This document shows, piece by piece, positions 54,669-63,866 of a stretch of DNA of 64,000 nt. The notes under the pieces are model-generated. The model was given only the letters and a program-made list of their open reading frames with translations. It did not search any database and was not told the DNA's origin. The DNA is from Rhizobium tumorigenes (GTDB lineage Bacteria > Pseudomonadota > Alphaproteobacteria > Rhizobiales > Rhizobiaceae): the NCBI RefSeq assembly GCF_003240565.2, contig NZ_CP117256.1, positions 682,001-746,000 on the forward strand. Reading direction: 5' to 3'. Position 1 is the first letter of the stretch; every line of letters begins with the position of its first letter. A program made the translations under genes and the position numbers.

Positions 54669-55601
54669 CTAGAAGTCCAGTATAATCTTGCTGTAACGCG
54701 GGTCCAGATAACTCTCACTGATGGCGTCCTTAAGCGGCGTCGCCTGCACGTTGAAAATATTCGGCCAGTCGATCACAGGGAAAGTCTCGGGGATCACAAG
54801 AGCTTCCAGCTGGCTAGTTGTGAACGGCGGCTTCTTGGAAACCTTGCCATAGATGAAAAGCAGCCACCAGAACAGCTGGTAGGGAATATGCACGATGCGC
54901 GCCTTAGGGTTAACGGTGTCATGAATAAGCTGAATGACATCACCATAATATGTTTGTTGAAGCCCGGATATGTCGTAGGTGCCAACCTGCTTGCTTTGGA
55001 GGGACGAGATGATAATGCTAGCGAAATCCCCGACATAAAGCGGCTGGCGGATGAATTTCCCATCACCTGGGATCGGGAAAACCGGTACGCGATCCATGAA
55101 GCGGCGCAACCAGCCCAAATGTTTACGATCGAACCAGCCGAACATCAGCGTTGGGCGTAACACTACATGTGGGATGTCGGCGACAGTATCTATGAAGCGC
55201 TCCTGAGTGGTCTTGGAGCGCGTGTAGAAATCGTCCGCCTTTGAGTTGACCACCGATGAGGAGATATGAACGAAATAGGGCGTGCCGTGACGGCGCATCG
55301 CCTCGACGATTTGCTTCGTGGCAGTCACGTTATTATCGGTGAACTCCTGCTCGATCAGTCCGCCGATCTGGGCCTGGTTCAACAGCACCGAGCCGGCGCC
55401 GGCAAAGGCATCCATCCAAGGGCCCTCAACCGCCAGATCCGCCTCGATCACTTCGATTTCCGGGTGCAGGCTCCGCAGCAGCGTCGTGTTGCTTGGATGC
55501 TTATCGATACCGACGATTTTCAGCCCAGGTGTACCCTTCAGGCGAGCGATCACATTTTGCCCGACCAGTCCGGCGGCTCCGGTTATGACGATTTTTTCCA
55601 C
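54669..55601 (-). CDS. NAD-dependent epimerase/dehydratase
   Basis: 310-residue extended short-chain dehydrogenase. ITGAAGLVGQNVIARLKG binds NAD; FVHISSSVVNSKADDFYTRSK carries the serine and YxxxK pair; RPTLMFGWFDRKHLG follows. It likely epimerises or reduces a sugar. The start is GTG at 55601, sharing one base with the stop of the DprE2-like gene (TAGTG), so the genes are coupled. The exact substrate is not readable. Confidence 0.85.
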   Translation of the reverse strand: MEKIVITGAAGLVGQNVIARLKGTPGLKIVGIDKHPSNTTLLRSLHPEIEVIEADLAVEGPWMDAFAGAGSVLLNQAQIGGLIEQEFTDNNVTATKQIVEAMRRHGTPYFVHISSSVVNSKADDFYTRSKTTQERFIDTVADIPHVVLRPTLMFGWFDRKHLGWLRRFMDRVPVFPIPGDGKFIRQPLYVGDFASIIISSLQSKQVGTYDISGLQQTYYGDVIQLIHDTVNPKARIVHIPYQLFWWLLFIYGKVSKKPPFTTSQLEALVIPETFPVIDWPNIFNVQATPLKDAISESYLDPRYSKIILDF

Positions 55602-56338
55602 TAGAGTTCCATCCGGTTGAATATCGCCGCAGGTAGGTTGCGAATGATCAGCATAATGTAGCGCCAGAACCCGGGCGCATAGGCGATCGGCCCGCCACGG
55701 TGGGCGCGGGCGTGGGTGATGGCGGCGATTTGCTCAGGTTTTGCCCAGAGAGCGCCTTTACGATTCATTCCTTCGGTCATTGGCGTGACTGTTGGGCCGG
55801 GCTTGATCAGAACGACGCGTGGCCCTTTGTTGGCGAAGCGATGGGATATTCCTTGAACCAGGGTTTCCAATCCAGCCTTGGCTGCACCATAGATAAAATT
55901 GGCGCGCCGCCCGCGGTCACCGGCGACTGATCCTATGACAACAAGACTACCGCGTCCCTGGATTTCGAGCGTATTGGCCGCGGTCAGGCACCAAGCCGCA
56001 GCGGAATTAAAGTTGACGCGCAAAATTTCCTCGGCTGCTACCAAGTCGCGCTCGGCGGCACCTTGATCACCGAGGATGCCGTATGCGATAAGGACATGAT
56101 CGACGCCACCTATTTGCTGCACGAAACCAGAAAACTGCTCAGCAGCGTCAGTTGCGGCTCCGAGATCGCTTAGTGCGACCTCCGCCCTCTCTGCTCCACG
56201 CACCGTGAGATCCACAGCGAGTTGCGACAGCCGGCTGCTGTCACGGCCCACCAGAAGAATCGAGGCCCCCTCCTTAGCGTAAAGTCGGGCCGTGTATGCA
56301 GCGATCGACGAAGTCGCCCCCAAAATGATGACGCGCAA
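55601..56338 (-). CDS. DprE2-like short-chain dehydrogenase
   Basis: About 245 residues. RVIILGATSSIAAYTARLYA is the NAD-binding start, IGSVAGDRGRRANFIYGAAKAG carries the catalytic S and YxxxK, and the C terminus has the APGFWRYIMLIIRNLP membrane-associating segment seen in mycobacterial DprE2. It reduces the 2-keto intermediate made by DprE1 to give polyprenyl-phosphoryl-arabinose. An ATG at 56374 is in frame, but the TTG at 56338 has AAGGAAAG just upstream and matches the family start. The DprE1-like gene ends 11 bases before it. Confidence 0.85.
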   Translation of the reverse strand: MRVIILGATSSIAAYTARLYAKEGASILLVGRDSSRLSQLAVDLTVRGAERAEVALSDLGAATDAAEQFSGFVQQIGGVDHVLIAYGILGDQGAAERDLVAAEEILRVNFNSAAAWCLTAANTLEIQGRGSLVVIGSVAGDRGRRANFIYGAAKAGLETLVQGISHRFANKGPRVVLIKPGPTVTPMTEGMNRKGALWAKPEQIAAITHARAHRGGPIAYAPGFWRYIMLIIRNLPAAIFNRMEL

Positions 56339-56349
56339 TTTTCTTTCCT

Positions 56350-57687
56350 TTATACTTGCGAAACACGCTGCCAAAAGTGCGAGCCGAACCCGGTATCTAC
56401 GTGTTTAGCGAATTCCCGCCAATTGAGATAACCCTGCTGAAACATCTGCGCTGACATCCTGCCGTCCTTAGCGGGATAAAGCCGGCCATTGGCCTCCAAC
56501 ACGATCGCGTCGAGGCGCTCCATCAACTTAAGCGTGCTGCCGCCATGATTCGGGAAGTCCAATGCTAGCGTTGTACCCTCTCTAGGAAACGACAGCAAAC
56601 CTGGTGATTTTGCCGCGCCAAAGGTCTTTAGAACTGCGAGGAAAGATCCCTGCCCGCTTGCCGATATGGCCTTCAACATGTCTCTGGTCGCATCCTCTTG
56701 GACTGCGGCGGGAACAACCGACTGATACTGGTACATGCCAGCGCGGCCGTATAGTCTGTTCCAGCGACCGATCGAATCCAGCGGGTAAAAGAAGGGATGT
56801 AGGCCAATACGAGCCCCTCCACTTTTGCGCCTGCCGTTCCAATAATAAAGCGCATTGAAAGCGCTTATCGAATATCTGTTCATCGCCAATTTGGGCAGAT
56901 TCGTAGGCATCGTGAACATCGTGTTGCCCGGATCAGGCAGCATGGAGCCGGTCCTGGCATGATTGCCGCACGAAAACAAACCGCGACCGAGAGACGAGCC
57001 TTTTGCGAGGCAGTCGATCCAGGAGACCGTATAATCAAAGTTCTGTTCGCTCTCCCTCGTCAAGGAGAAAAAGTCATGCAAATTCCCAAAAGGGATATTT
57101 TCGGCATCGATCATCGCACTTTCAACGGCGATCAGCTCAAGTTCGACCCAAGTGATTAAACCTGTGAGACCTAGGCCGCCTATCGTCGCGGCAAACAATT
57201 CGGAGTTTTGCGTCGGCGACAACTCAAGTTCTTCGCCATCTGAACGCAAAAGGCCCAAACTTCGCACCCAGCGTCCGATCGAACCGCTCTTATGGTGGTT
57301 CTTGCCGTGCACGTCATTGGACACGGCGCCGCCAAGGGTCACGTATCGCGTCCCAGGGGTCACGGGCAGGAAAAAACCTTGGCGGACGATTATCTGCAGC
57401 ACCGTGTCGAAGGATATACCGGATTCTGCTCGCAAGATACGCGTGGCGGGATCGAAACGGATAAATTTATCAAGCCCGGTCATGTCTATCACGCCACCGC
57501 CAGGATTAAGGCCGGAGTCGCCGTAGGAGCGCCGAAGGCCAGCGCCAAGCAGGTTCAGCCCCTGTTGCCGGCCGTTCAACACAGTTCTTGCGAGTTGATC
57601 GCGCCAAGCGGGTTTAGCAACATTATGCTCCAATTTCAGCACATTGCCCCAAGACCGAAAATTGTCTTGATGAGTGAAATCTGTCAT
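56350..57687 (-). CDS. DprE1-like FAD-dependent oxidase
   Basis: 445 residues, FAD_binding_4 fold. The flavin-binding GAGLRRSYGDSGLN and TLGGAVSNDVHGKNHH (H132) regions match decaprenylphosphoryl-ribose 2'-oxidase, as does the C-terminal LYPAKDGR with the catalytic lysine K407 (K418 in Mycobacterium tuberculosis). It oxidises the 2'-hydroxyl of a polyprenyl-phosphoryl pentose. Where the mycobacterial enzyme has the cysteine (C387) attacked by benzothiazinones, this one has alanine (A375, in GTTLALDFP). Its ATG overlaps the upstream prenyltransferase stop by four bases. Confidence 0.92.
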   Translation of the reverse strand: MTDFTHQDNFRSWGNVLKLEHNVAKPAWRDQLARTVLNGRQQGLNLLGAGLRRSYGDSGLNPGGGVIDMTGLDKFIRFDPATRILRAESGISFDTVLQIIVRQGFFLPVTPGTRYVTLGGAVSNDVHGKNHHKSGSIGRWVRSLGLLRSDGEELELSPTQNSELFAATIGGLGLTGLITWVELELIAVESAMIDAENIPFGNLHDFFSLTRESEQNFDYTVSWIDCLAKGSSLGRGLFSCGNHARTGSMLPDPGNTMFTMPTNLPKLAMNRYSISAFNALYYWNGRRKSGGARIGLHPFFYPLDSIGRWNRLYGRAGMYQYQSVVPAAVQEDATRDMLKAISASGQGSFLAVLKTFGAAKSPGLLSFPREGTTLALDFPNHGGSTLKLMERLDAIVLEANGRLYPAKDGRMSAQMFQQGYLNWREFAKHVDTGFGSHFWQRVSQV

Positions 57688-59210
57688 AGCGCAACCAAAA
57701 AAAATAATGCCACGGCAATACCCAGGCCGACACTGGTACGATCGCGAATGGCAAAGCTGACGGGATCGTCGTTCATCTGGCCTCGGTGCGACAGGAGCCA
57801 GATACGGCCAAGCCAGATCGATAGCATTACTGGGATGCCGTTCAGGAACTCTGGGTGACTATAGGCAAGACCCGGCGTTAATTCCTGGAGAACAAATATC
57901 ACAAACACGACCAACGATGCCATGGCCGAACCGACACCGAGAGCCAGCGTCAACGCAGCATCCTCAAGTTCGTACCCGCGACTTTTAAGACTGGCACCTC
58001 CACTGGAGGCGGACCGAACGATTTCGGTATGTCGCTTTGCGGTTGCCAGCGAGAAGAAGAAGAACACAGCGAAGGTAAGAAGCCAAGCCGGGCGCGAGTT
58101 ATCAAGAAGTGAAGCGCCCATCACGAGTCGGGTCGTAAACAATACGCCAATGATAAGCGTGTCTAACAGCGGTACGCGTTTTAGGCCGAGCGAATAGGAT
58201 CCAGTAATGATTAGATAGGCCAGAAGAATGGCAGCAAAATCTAAAGACAACATACTGGCGGCGAGGAAGCCCCCGATAAGAAGGCAGCCCGCTATAGCAA
58301 AACCTGACTTGATAGATAGTCTGCCGCTAGCTAACGCACGATTTCGCTTCGACCAATGCTGCCGGTCTGCATTTAGATCGGCAATATCGTTCAGTAGATA
58401 AGTGGCAGATGTAATAGCAAGAAGGCAGAAAAAAGCCACTATTGTATGAAGGATCAGGGCTATATTTGTCCACTCGTGAGCCAGAATAATTGGCACGAAA
58501 AGTAGGATATTCTTCGTCCAATGGTGGACGCGTATCGCTTTTAAAAACTCCTTTGGCTTCAGCGAAGTATTATGGAACTCCATTAGGACCGGCTTACCGA
58601 GAGCCCGGGCGCGTCGGCTCACTTCTTTACTTACACCGGCGAGCACGATACCAAACGACGCTTCCCAGACGTAAATATCGGCGAAATGGTCGCCTGCGTA
58701 AATAAAGCCATTGGGGAAACGTTGTGAAAGGTATGAAGCCTTGGCCTTACCTTTTAAATTGGTTGCAGCCGAACCGGTCGCAGAAGAAAAAATCCCGACC
58801 CGCTGCGCAATCTTATCCACGATTGTCTGGTCAGCAGCAGAGCACAGGTGCAGCTCATGGCCATCAGCTGCCCGCTCGCGTAGCCATTTTACAAGATCTT
58901 CGCGCAGCGGAAGGATCTCGTCAGTAACATCCACTTCTCTAGCCAGTGCGGCTTTCAGCATATGGCGACCCTTGCGGAGATCAATCATAGCCCTTGCGAA
59001 CCCGAGAGGATTGCGGAAAAGCGCCATAGCCGCGGTTTCGTGGAGCGTGTCGGAAAGAACCAGCGTACCATCGAGATCAACTACGATGGGAAGCTTTCCC
59101 CCAGATGCGGACGGGGCACTTTCGTGCGAAACAAATAATTGCATAGTCCGTGATACTCTAGTGTGCTCAAGAGCGGTTGCTATAGGGGAAATAAGATTGA
59201 AAGGCCACAC
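57684..59210 (-). CDS. HAD phosphatase-UbiA prenyltransferase fusion, DPPR synthase-like
   Basis: 508 residues. N-terminal HAD domain (40-215): VVDLDGTLVLSD with D45 and D47, then GDHFADIYV. C-terminal UbiA domain (220-508): about eight membrane helices with the polyprenyl-binding NDIADLNADRQH (N274, D275, D278, D282). UbiA in mycobacteria joins phosphoribosyl-pyrophosphate to decaprenyl phosphate, and a phosphatase then removes the 5-phosphate; here both activities would be in one chain. Azorhizobium NoeC, used in Nod factor arabinosylation, is related. A GTG at 59210 with AGAGGT upstream starts it; ATG at 59144 is an alternative. First gene of the operon. Confidence 0.9.
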   Translation of the reverse strand: MWPFNLISPIATALEHTRVSRTMQLFVSHESAPSASGGKLPIVVDLDGTLVLSDTLHETAAMALFRNPLGFARAMIDLRKGRHMLKAALAREVDVTDEILPLREDLVKWLRERAADGHELHLCSAADQTIVDKIAQRVGIFSSATGSAATNLKGKAKASYLSQRFPNGFIYAGDHFADIYVWEASFGIVLAGVSKEVSRRARALGKPVLMEFHNTSLKPKEFLKAIRVHHWTKNILLFVPIILAHEWTNIALILHTIVAFFCLLAITSATYLLNDIADLNADRQHWSKRNRALASGRLSIKSGFAIAGCLLIGGFLAASMLSLDFAAILLAYLIITGSYSLGLKRVPLLDTLIIGVLFTTRLVMGASLLDNSRPAWLLTFAVFFFFSLATAKRHTEIVRSASSGGASLKSRGYELEDAALTLALGVGSAMASLVVFVIFVLQELTPGLAYSHPEFLNGIPVMLSIWLGRIWLLSHRGQMNDDPVSFAIRDRTSVGLGIAVALFFLVAL

Positions 59211-59335
59211 AGTTACCTCTATATGTGCAATATCCTTCCAACTACTGCTTCAAGTCGGCAAAAAGGTCCTCTTTGGAGCAACCGGTCTTGCGCCGCGACA
59301 TGCGCGCGCCCCTGCAGCTTGCCACAGGCCTATCT

Positions 59336-59373
59336 GCGGTAGACGGCGTGGCCCCTCCCACGCCGTCTACCGC
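59336..59373. repeat. perfect 16-base inverted repeat
   Basis: Arms 59336-59351 and 59358-59373 are exact reverse complements with a six-base loop. No T-run follows on either side, which makes a simple terminator unlikely. It lies about 130 bases upstream of the prenyltransferase operon start on the minus strand and may be an operator, an attenuator hairpin or a leftover element end. Confidence 0.8.
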
Positions 59374-59386
59374 GCTTTACATTCAA

Positions 59387-59419
59387 CGCACAAGCCAAGA
59401 CATTTACCGCACAAGCCAA
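59387..59419. repeat. 12-base direct repeat phased by 21 bases
   Basis: CGCACAAGCCAA occurs at 59387-59398 and again at 59408-59419. The 21-base period is two turns of B-form DNA, so two protein molecules could bind side by side on one face. It lies 14 bases after the inverted repeat. Possible operator. Confidence 0.7.
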
Positions 59420-59728
59420 ATGCGCCGATATCGAGGGGCGGTGCGTTGATGAATATTCCACCGACAAATCGCTGTGGGCGGGCTATTACCGTTAACGCAA
59501 AGTCCAGCAGTTGTCATTGTGTGGACCAGGCGCTTAGTGCGAAAGGCGATGCCGGCCAGGTCAAAGGACTGAAACTACTAATAGGTGTAGAATTGGAATT
59601 CGGGACCGAAACGAACTTTGCTTAGAGCCGCCCCAAGCTAGTCAAAGATTTATTAATCTCGTGGGTTGTTAAAATGGACCATTGCACGTAAAAAAATAAT
59701 GCGTCCTTGTTAACAGTGAGCCGTTAAA

Positions 59729-60676
59729 ATGGATACGATCCCCGATGACGATTTTGATGCGGCTTTGACATTGACTGATACGCTCGACCATTTGCCTTCC
59801 AACAAAAGACGTGAACTGGCGCGCGTCCTCGAAATCCTATTCGACGAGGTGCAGGCCTTCCAGGCGCACAAGCTGTCAGAGCGCAAGACAAGCGGGAAGG
59901 TTTTGAAGGTCATTCTTTATGGCTCTTATGCCCGTGGGGATTGGGTCGAAGATCGCGCTAGTGGATATCGCTCTGACTATGACCTTCTGATCGTCGTCAA
60001 TAGCGAACGCTTTGCCGCGGAAGACGCTCTCTGGTTGGCGCTCGACGAGCGGCTAACGCAGGCGCAGGTCGCCCACCATATTAAAACGCCTGTCGTGCCG
60101 ATTGTTCACAGTCTTGCAGATATCAACGATCAAATGGCGCGCGGCCGGCCGTTCTTCATCGACGCCATTCGTGACGGCAAGCTCCTCTACGGGACACCGG
60201 GGTATCCGTTTACCTTGCCCAGAGCGTTGACGCCCGAGGACGCATCGGAAGAGGCGAAGCGAAATTTCGATCAGTGGTTCATCTCATCCATAGAGGCAAT
60301 GAAATTTGCAGTCTTCGGAATCTCCGAGGGTAGTTTCCGTGATAGTGCATTTATGCTCCATCAGGCTACCGAGCGTACTTACCATTGTTTACTCCTCACG
60401 CTGACGCTTTACAGCCCAAAGTCTCATCGCCTCAAAATCCTTCGATCAAAGGCGGAAGATGTCGATAGTCGGCTGATCGACGCCTGGCCACGGGATTCTC
60501 GTGTGGGACGCCGGCGTTTCGAGCTCCTATCTCGCGCCTATGTCGAGGCACGCTACTCCTCCGAGTACAAGATTACAGTCGAGGAACTGGAATGGCTCAG
60601 AGAACGGGTCAGGATACTTCAGCAGATCGTGTGGCAGATTTGCCGGGAGCGCTTGGATGACCACGAAGATAAATAG
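59729..60676 (+). CDS. MNT nucleotidyltransferase-HEPN domain protein
   Basis: 315 residues. N-terminal polymerase-beta-type nucleotidyltransferase: LYGSYARGDW (G65, S66) and RSDYDLLIVV (D83, D85). C-terminal HEPN domain: FMLHQATERTYHCLLLTLTLYSP, SHRLKILRSKAEDVD and a helical end. In two-gene MNT/HEPN toxin-antitoxin systems the HEPN protein is an RNase neutralised by AMPylation by MNT; here both are one chain. I see no clear R-x4-6-H RNase motif in the HEPN part, so it may not be a toxin. An 11-base direct repeat covers its start codon. No partner gene is adjacent. Confidence 0.85.
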   Translation: MDTIPDDDFDAALTLTDTLDHLPSNKRRELARVLEILFDEVQAFQAHKLSERKTSGKVLKVILYGSYARGDWVEDRASGYRSDYDLLIVVNSERFAAEDALWLALDERLTQAQVAHHIKTPVVPIVHSLADINDQMARGRPFFIDAIRDGKLLYGTPGYPFTLPRALTPEDASEEAKRNFDQWFISSIEAMKFAVFGISEGSFRDSAFMLHQATERTYHCLLLTLTLYSPKSHRLKILRSKAEDVDSRLIDAWPRDSRVGRRRFELLSRAYVEARYSSEYKITVEELEWLRERVRILQQIVWQICRERLDDHEDK

Positions 60677-60799
60677 CTGCCAGACTTTCGACTTTTTGAA
60701 AGGCGCTGCGAGAAACATCGTGGATAGGATTAACCCCAAGCGCACCTAGTGTTTGCGCGCTAGGAGTGGGCACAGAGGTACTATACGAGCGAACCAGCC

Positions 60800-61345
60800 A
60801 CCTAAAGGTGGACAGACCAGAGCGCTGGGCGATTGATGTGCAACGTATCCGCCTCGCCGCAAATAATTCCGGCACTCCTTTGCTGTGAATAGGTCGCTTT
60901 CGACGGCTTTCCAGATTGGCGACGCTCGCGCCGAATATATGATTCCCGCAGCACGTCGGTGGGTTCGCGTTTCAATGCCAGCAATGTTTTTTAACGGGCA
61001 CCTGCCCCGCAAAGCAGTTTTGACAGGATCGATGGATCAGCCTTCGCAACATGGTAGTTTTCAGCCACGGCGCCAAGTCGTGCTTGGCTAAATCTTGTTA
61101 CGCCTCCACCTTGGCGACAATGGCATTCTGATAGGGCCCAATTTGCCGCTACCGCTCAGATGTCCCTGCCGGGACGAGTCGACCGAGCCCGCTCGATCCG
61201 TGCGCCGCTTAAGCCGAACAGCCGTGGCGAGTGAAACTTTGAAAGCAGCCGCTGCTGCCCTGCCCGTTTCGCACTGCGTTATCGCATCAACAACCCGCTG
61301 GCGAAGGTTCGACAGATAGGTGCGAGCTCTGGCGAGTGCTGCCAT
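60800..61345 (-). pseudogene. IS630-family transposase remnant
   Basis: The minus strand from 61345 reads the IS630 N terminus (LSNLRQRVVDAITQ, RAAAAAFKVSLATAVRLKRR, AGSVDSS). Between about 60930 and 60820 it reads the IS630 C terminus (IWKAVESDLFTAKECRNYLRRGGY). The catalytic middle is lost and the frames differ. Internally deleted dead element. Confidence 0.7.
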
Positions 61346-61938
61346 GTTAAGTCACGAAATTGAGGCGGATGGAAATGACGCCCGACGCTCTAACCTTTGT
61401 CGCTGAATACGTTTTACAATTCTTATCATTCAAGTACGTGTCCATACTCTTCAGGATACGCAACGCACCCCGCCGATCAACCCACAAGATGAGAGGTGGC
61501 TTGGGTTTGACCCACAGGGCGGCTGCTCGATAAACCCTGCGGTGTTCAGCATTGCGGTATTTCGAGTTTCTCGCATCTATCTTGGGCGACGTCGCCGGAT
61601 CATACTTTCTACCAGGCATCAATCCATATCAAAAGATAGGAAAAAAATGCCTAGATACATTGCGATTATTACAAATTGTATATTATACTAATACCTGGTT
61701 TCTATAAATAAATCTATTATTTTGTTAATATCATACATTCGCGAAATTAACGGCGCAGGACCACTTTTGTTTGTTTAAATATACGTGCACAAGTCTCCGC
61801 ACGACTGAGACTTTTCATCACTCAGCAAGAATAGAGATAAAGTGAGAGATCTATAAAAATATAAGACAATTTCTTGGAAGGAACGTGCCTCAGCCGATAC
61901 CTATCATGATGCTACCGCTGCTGACGATATTGGATTAA
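61346..61938. other. region with no supported gene
   Basis: About 590 bases. A 91-codon minus frame (61347-61622; includes PPLILWVDRRGALRIL) has no clear ribosome site or known family and may be chance. From about 61620 onward the DNA is strongly AT-rich with no frames, quite unlike the GC-rich neighbours. Confidence 0.5.
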
Positions 61939-61939
61939 G

Positions 61940-63866
61940 ATTGTACGTCTCGATATTTATATAAAGTATTTCTAGGAATTTGCTTAAACACCAAAGAAAT
62001 ACTCGAGGTGGGTTGCGGAGGTGGACTCATGGCTATAGCCTTACATGATCTCGGCTATCGTGTGACTGGTTGCGATTCTACTGGATTGCTTGAGACAAAG
62101 GAGTCCCGGTTCGGATTCCAATTTTTGCGCGAATATGCAACGCATGTTGAATGCGCACAGGTATCACATTTGAGGTTTCCGCTGCCGACCGGGTTCGGTT
62201 GAAGGCGATCGTTTCGGCAGGCAGCTCGCCACAAAAGCACGTGTGGCGGGCGAAGATCATCTTGATGAGCGACGAGGGTCTGGGATCAGTCGCCATCATG
62301 AACGCCACGGCTAAGTCGAAGACCTGCGTGTGGCGTTGGCAGGAGCGTTTCATGACGGAGGGCATCGACGGCCTTTTGCGCGACAAGAGCCGGCCGCCCG
62401 GCACTGCACCGCTTGCCGGTGATCTTGTTGAACGGGTTGTCGCCTTGACCCATCAGCCTCCCAAGCAGGAAGCCGCCCACTGGACGGTTCGTGCAATGGC
62501 AAAGGCAGTCGGGATTGCCGCATCATCAGTGGTCAAGATCTGGCATGAGCATGGTCTTGCACCCCATCGCTGGCGAAGCTTCAAACTATCGAACGACAAG
62601 GCTTTCGCCGAGAAGCTTCACGATGTGGTCGGCCTCTACGTCTCCCCGCCTGCACATGCGATTGTCCTTTCCGTTGATGAGAAAAGTCAGATCCAGGCGC
62701 TTGATCGAACCCAGCTGGGTCTTCCCATGAAGAAGGGCCGTGCCGGCACGATGACCCATGATTACAAGCGCCACGGCACCACGACACTTTTCGCCGCCCT
62801 GAATGTTCTTGACGGCTCGGTCATCGGCCGCAACATGCAGCGCCACCGGCATCAGGAGTTCATCCGTTTCCTCAACACGATCGAGGCCCAGTTGCCGAAA
62901 GATAAGGCGGTTCACGTCATTCTGGAACTATGCCACACACAAACAGCCTAAGGTCCGGGCTTAGTTAGCAAGGCACCCGCGCTGGACTTTCCAATTCGTT
63001 CCGACGTCATGCTCCTGGCTGAACGCCGTCGAGGGCTTCTTTGCAAAACTCACCCGTCGCCGCTTGAAGAACGGAGTCTTTCATTCCGTCATCGACCTCC
63101 AGGCGGCTATCAACCGCTTTGGCAAAGAACACAACGAAGAGCCTAAACCTTTCATCTGGAAAGCTGATCCTGACGACATCATCGCAGCCGTCAGACGCGG
63201 GCACCAAGTGTTGGAATCAATCCACTAGCGAGGGGATAATTGGGCGTTTCGCAGTGGAAAAAGGCGACCGCGATATCGGTCTTCGTCTCGGAAGTGGATA
63301 TGAGATCCCTGCCGAGGATAAAGAGTTCGATGCAGTCATCTCTCGCATTTTCATACAGCATTTTTCAGATTGGACTGAAATTCTCCGCGAAAAGCGCGTG
63401 TGACGAAAATCGGGGGTATAATTTACTACGATTTCGGAAACTCGGAGCATATTAGGCACGCTCCCAGAATAGAAGATCCAGAGTTGGGTTTTCCTTACGG
63501 CACCGATCCGACGAACCCTCACATTACGCTGTTTGTGACGAAGAAACCATCACACGAGTAGCGGAGATGGATCTCGAGGTGGTTTCGGTTCGTTCATATG
63601 CGCTTTTGGTGGCCAACGCCCAACTATGGCAGGAGATTGGAGCTGTTGAATCTCGCAAGTTTTTGGCCGAAGCGAGTGTGCATTTGAAAAATCCGGCAGT
63701 TGCGGATTTTATGATGTGTCTTGAAGAAAAATTTGTCTCTCGCAGGCCGAAAAGCATTTCCTTTAGAAACATCACAGTCTTGCGAAAGCTCGGTGATCCA
63801 ATCGCGACAACCAAAAGCGGGAAGTTATTGCGAGTATGGGCGAGTATCAACAAAGCCTTGAGCTAA
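61940..63866 (+). pseudogene. SAM methyltransferase gene split by an IS630 element
   Basis: The 5' part (61940 to about 62140) reads KEILEVGCGGGLMAIALHDLGYRVTGCDST, methyltransferase motif I. After the IS630 element the 3' part resumes near 63240: RFAVEKGDRDIGLRLGSGYEIP, then FDAVISRIFIQHFSDW. Two more frameshifts occur, near 63400 and 63535, before DLEVVSVRSYALLVANAQLW and the end at 63866. The domain order fits one class I methyltransferase. With an insertion and two frameshifts it is inactive. Confidence 0.75.
62151..63228 (+). pseudogene. IS630-family transposase, frameshifted
   Basis: Intact to about 62925: FEVSAADRVRLKAIV, SKTCVWRWQERF, GLYVSPPAHAIVLSVDEKSQ (first catalytic D), TTLFAALNVLDGSVIG. 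At HVIL-D-NY a two-base loss removes the second catalytic aspartate and shifts the frame; a W codon is also changed to TAG nearby. The third frame then runs on cleanly (LNAVEGFFAKLTRRRLKNGVF, with the last catalytic E) to TAG at 63226-63228. The element is recent enough to be easily read but can no longer move itself. Terminal repeats could not be fixed. Confidence 0.9.

Larger units (their letters stand above)
59211..59728. other. divergent promoter region with repeats
   Basis: About 520 bases between the start of the prenyltransferase operon and the MNT-HEPN gene. Small frames here lack ribosome sites. The region holds a perfect 16-base inverted repeat, a helically phased 12-base direct repeat and, nearer the MNT-HEPN gene, an 11-base direct repeat (GTTAAAATGGA at 59668-59678 and 59723-59733, the latter covering the start codon). 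Confidence 0.6.
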
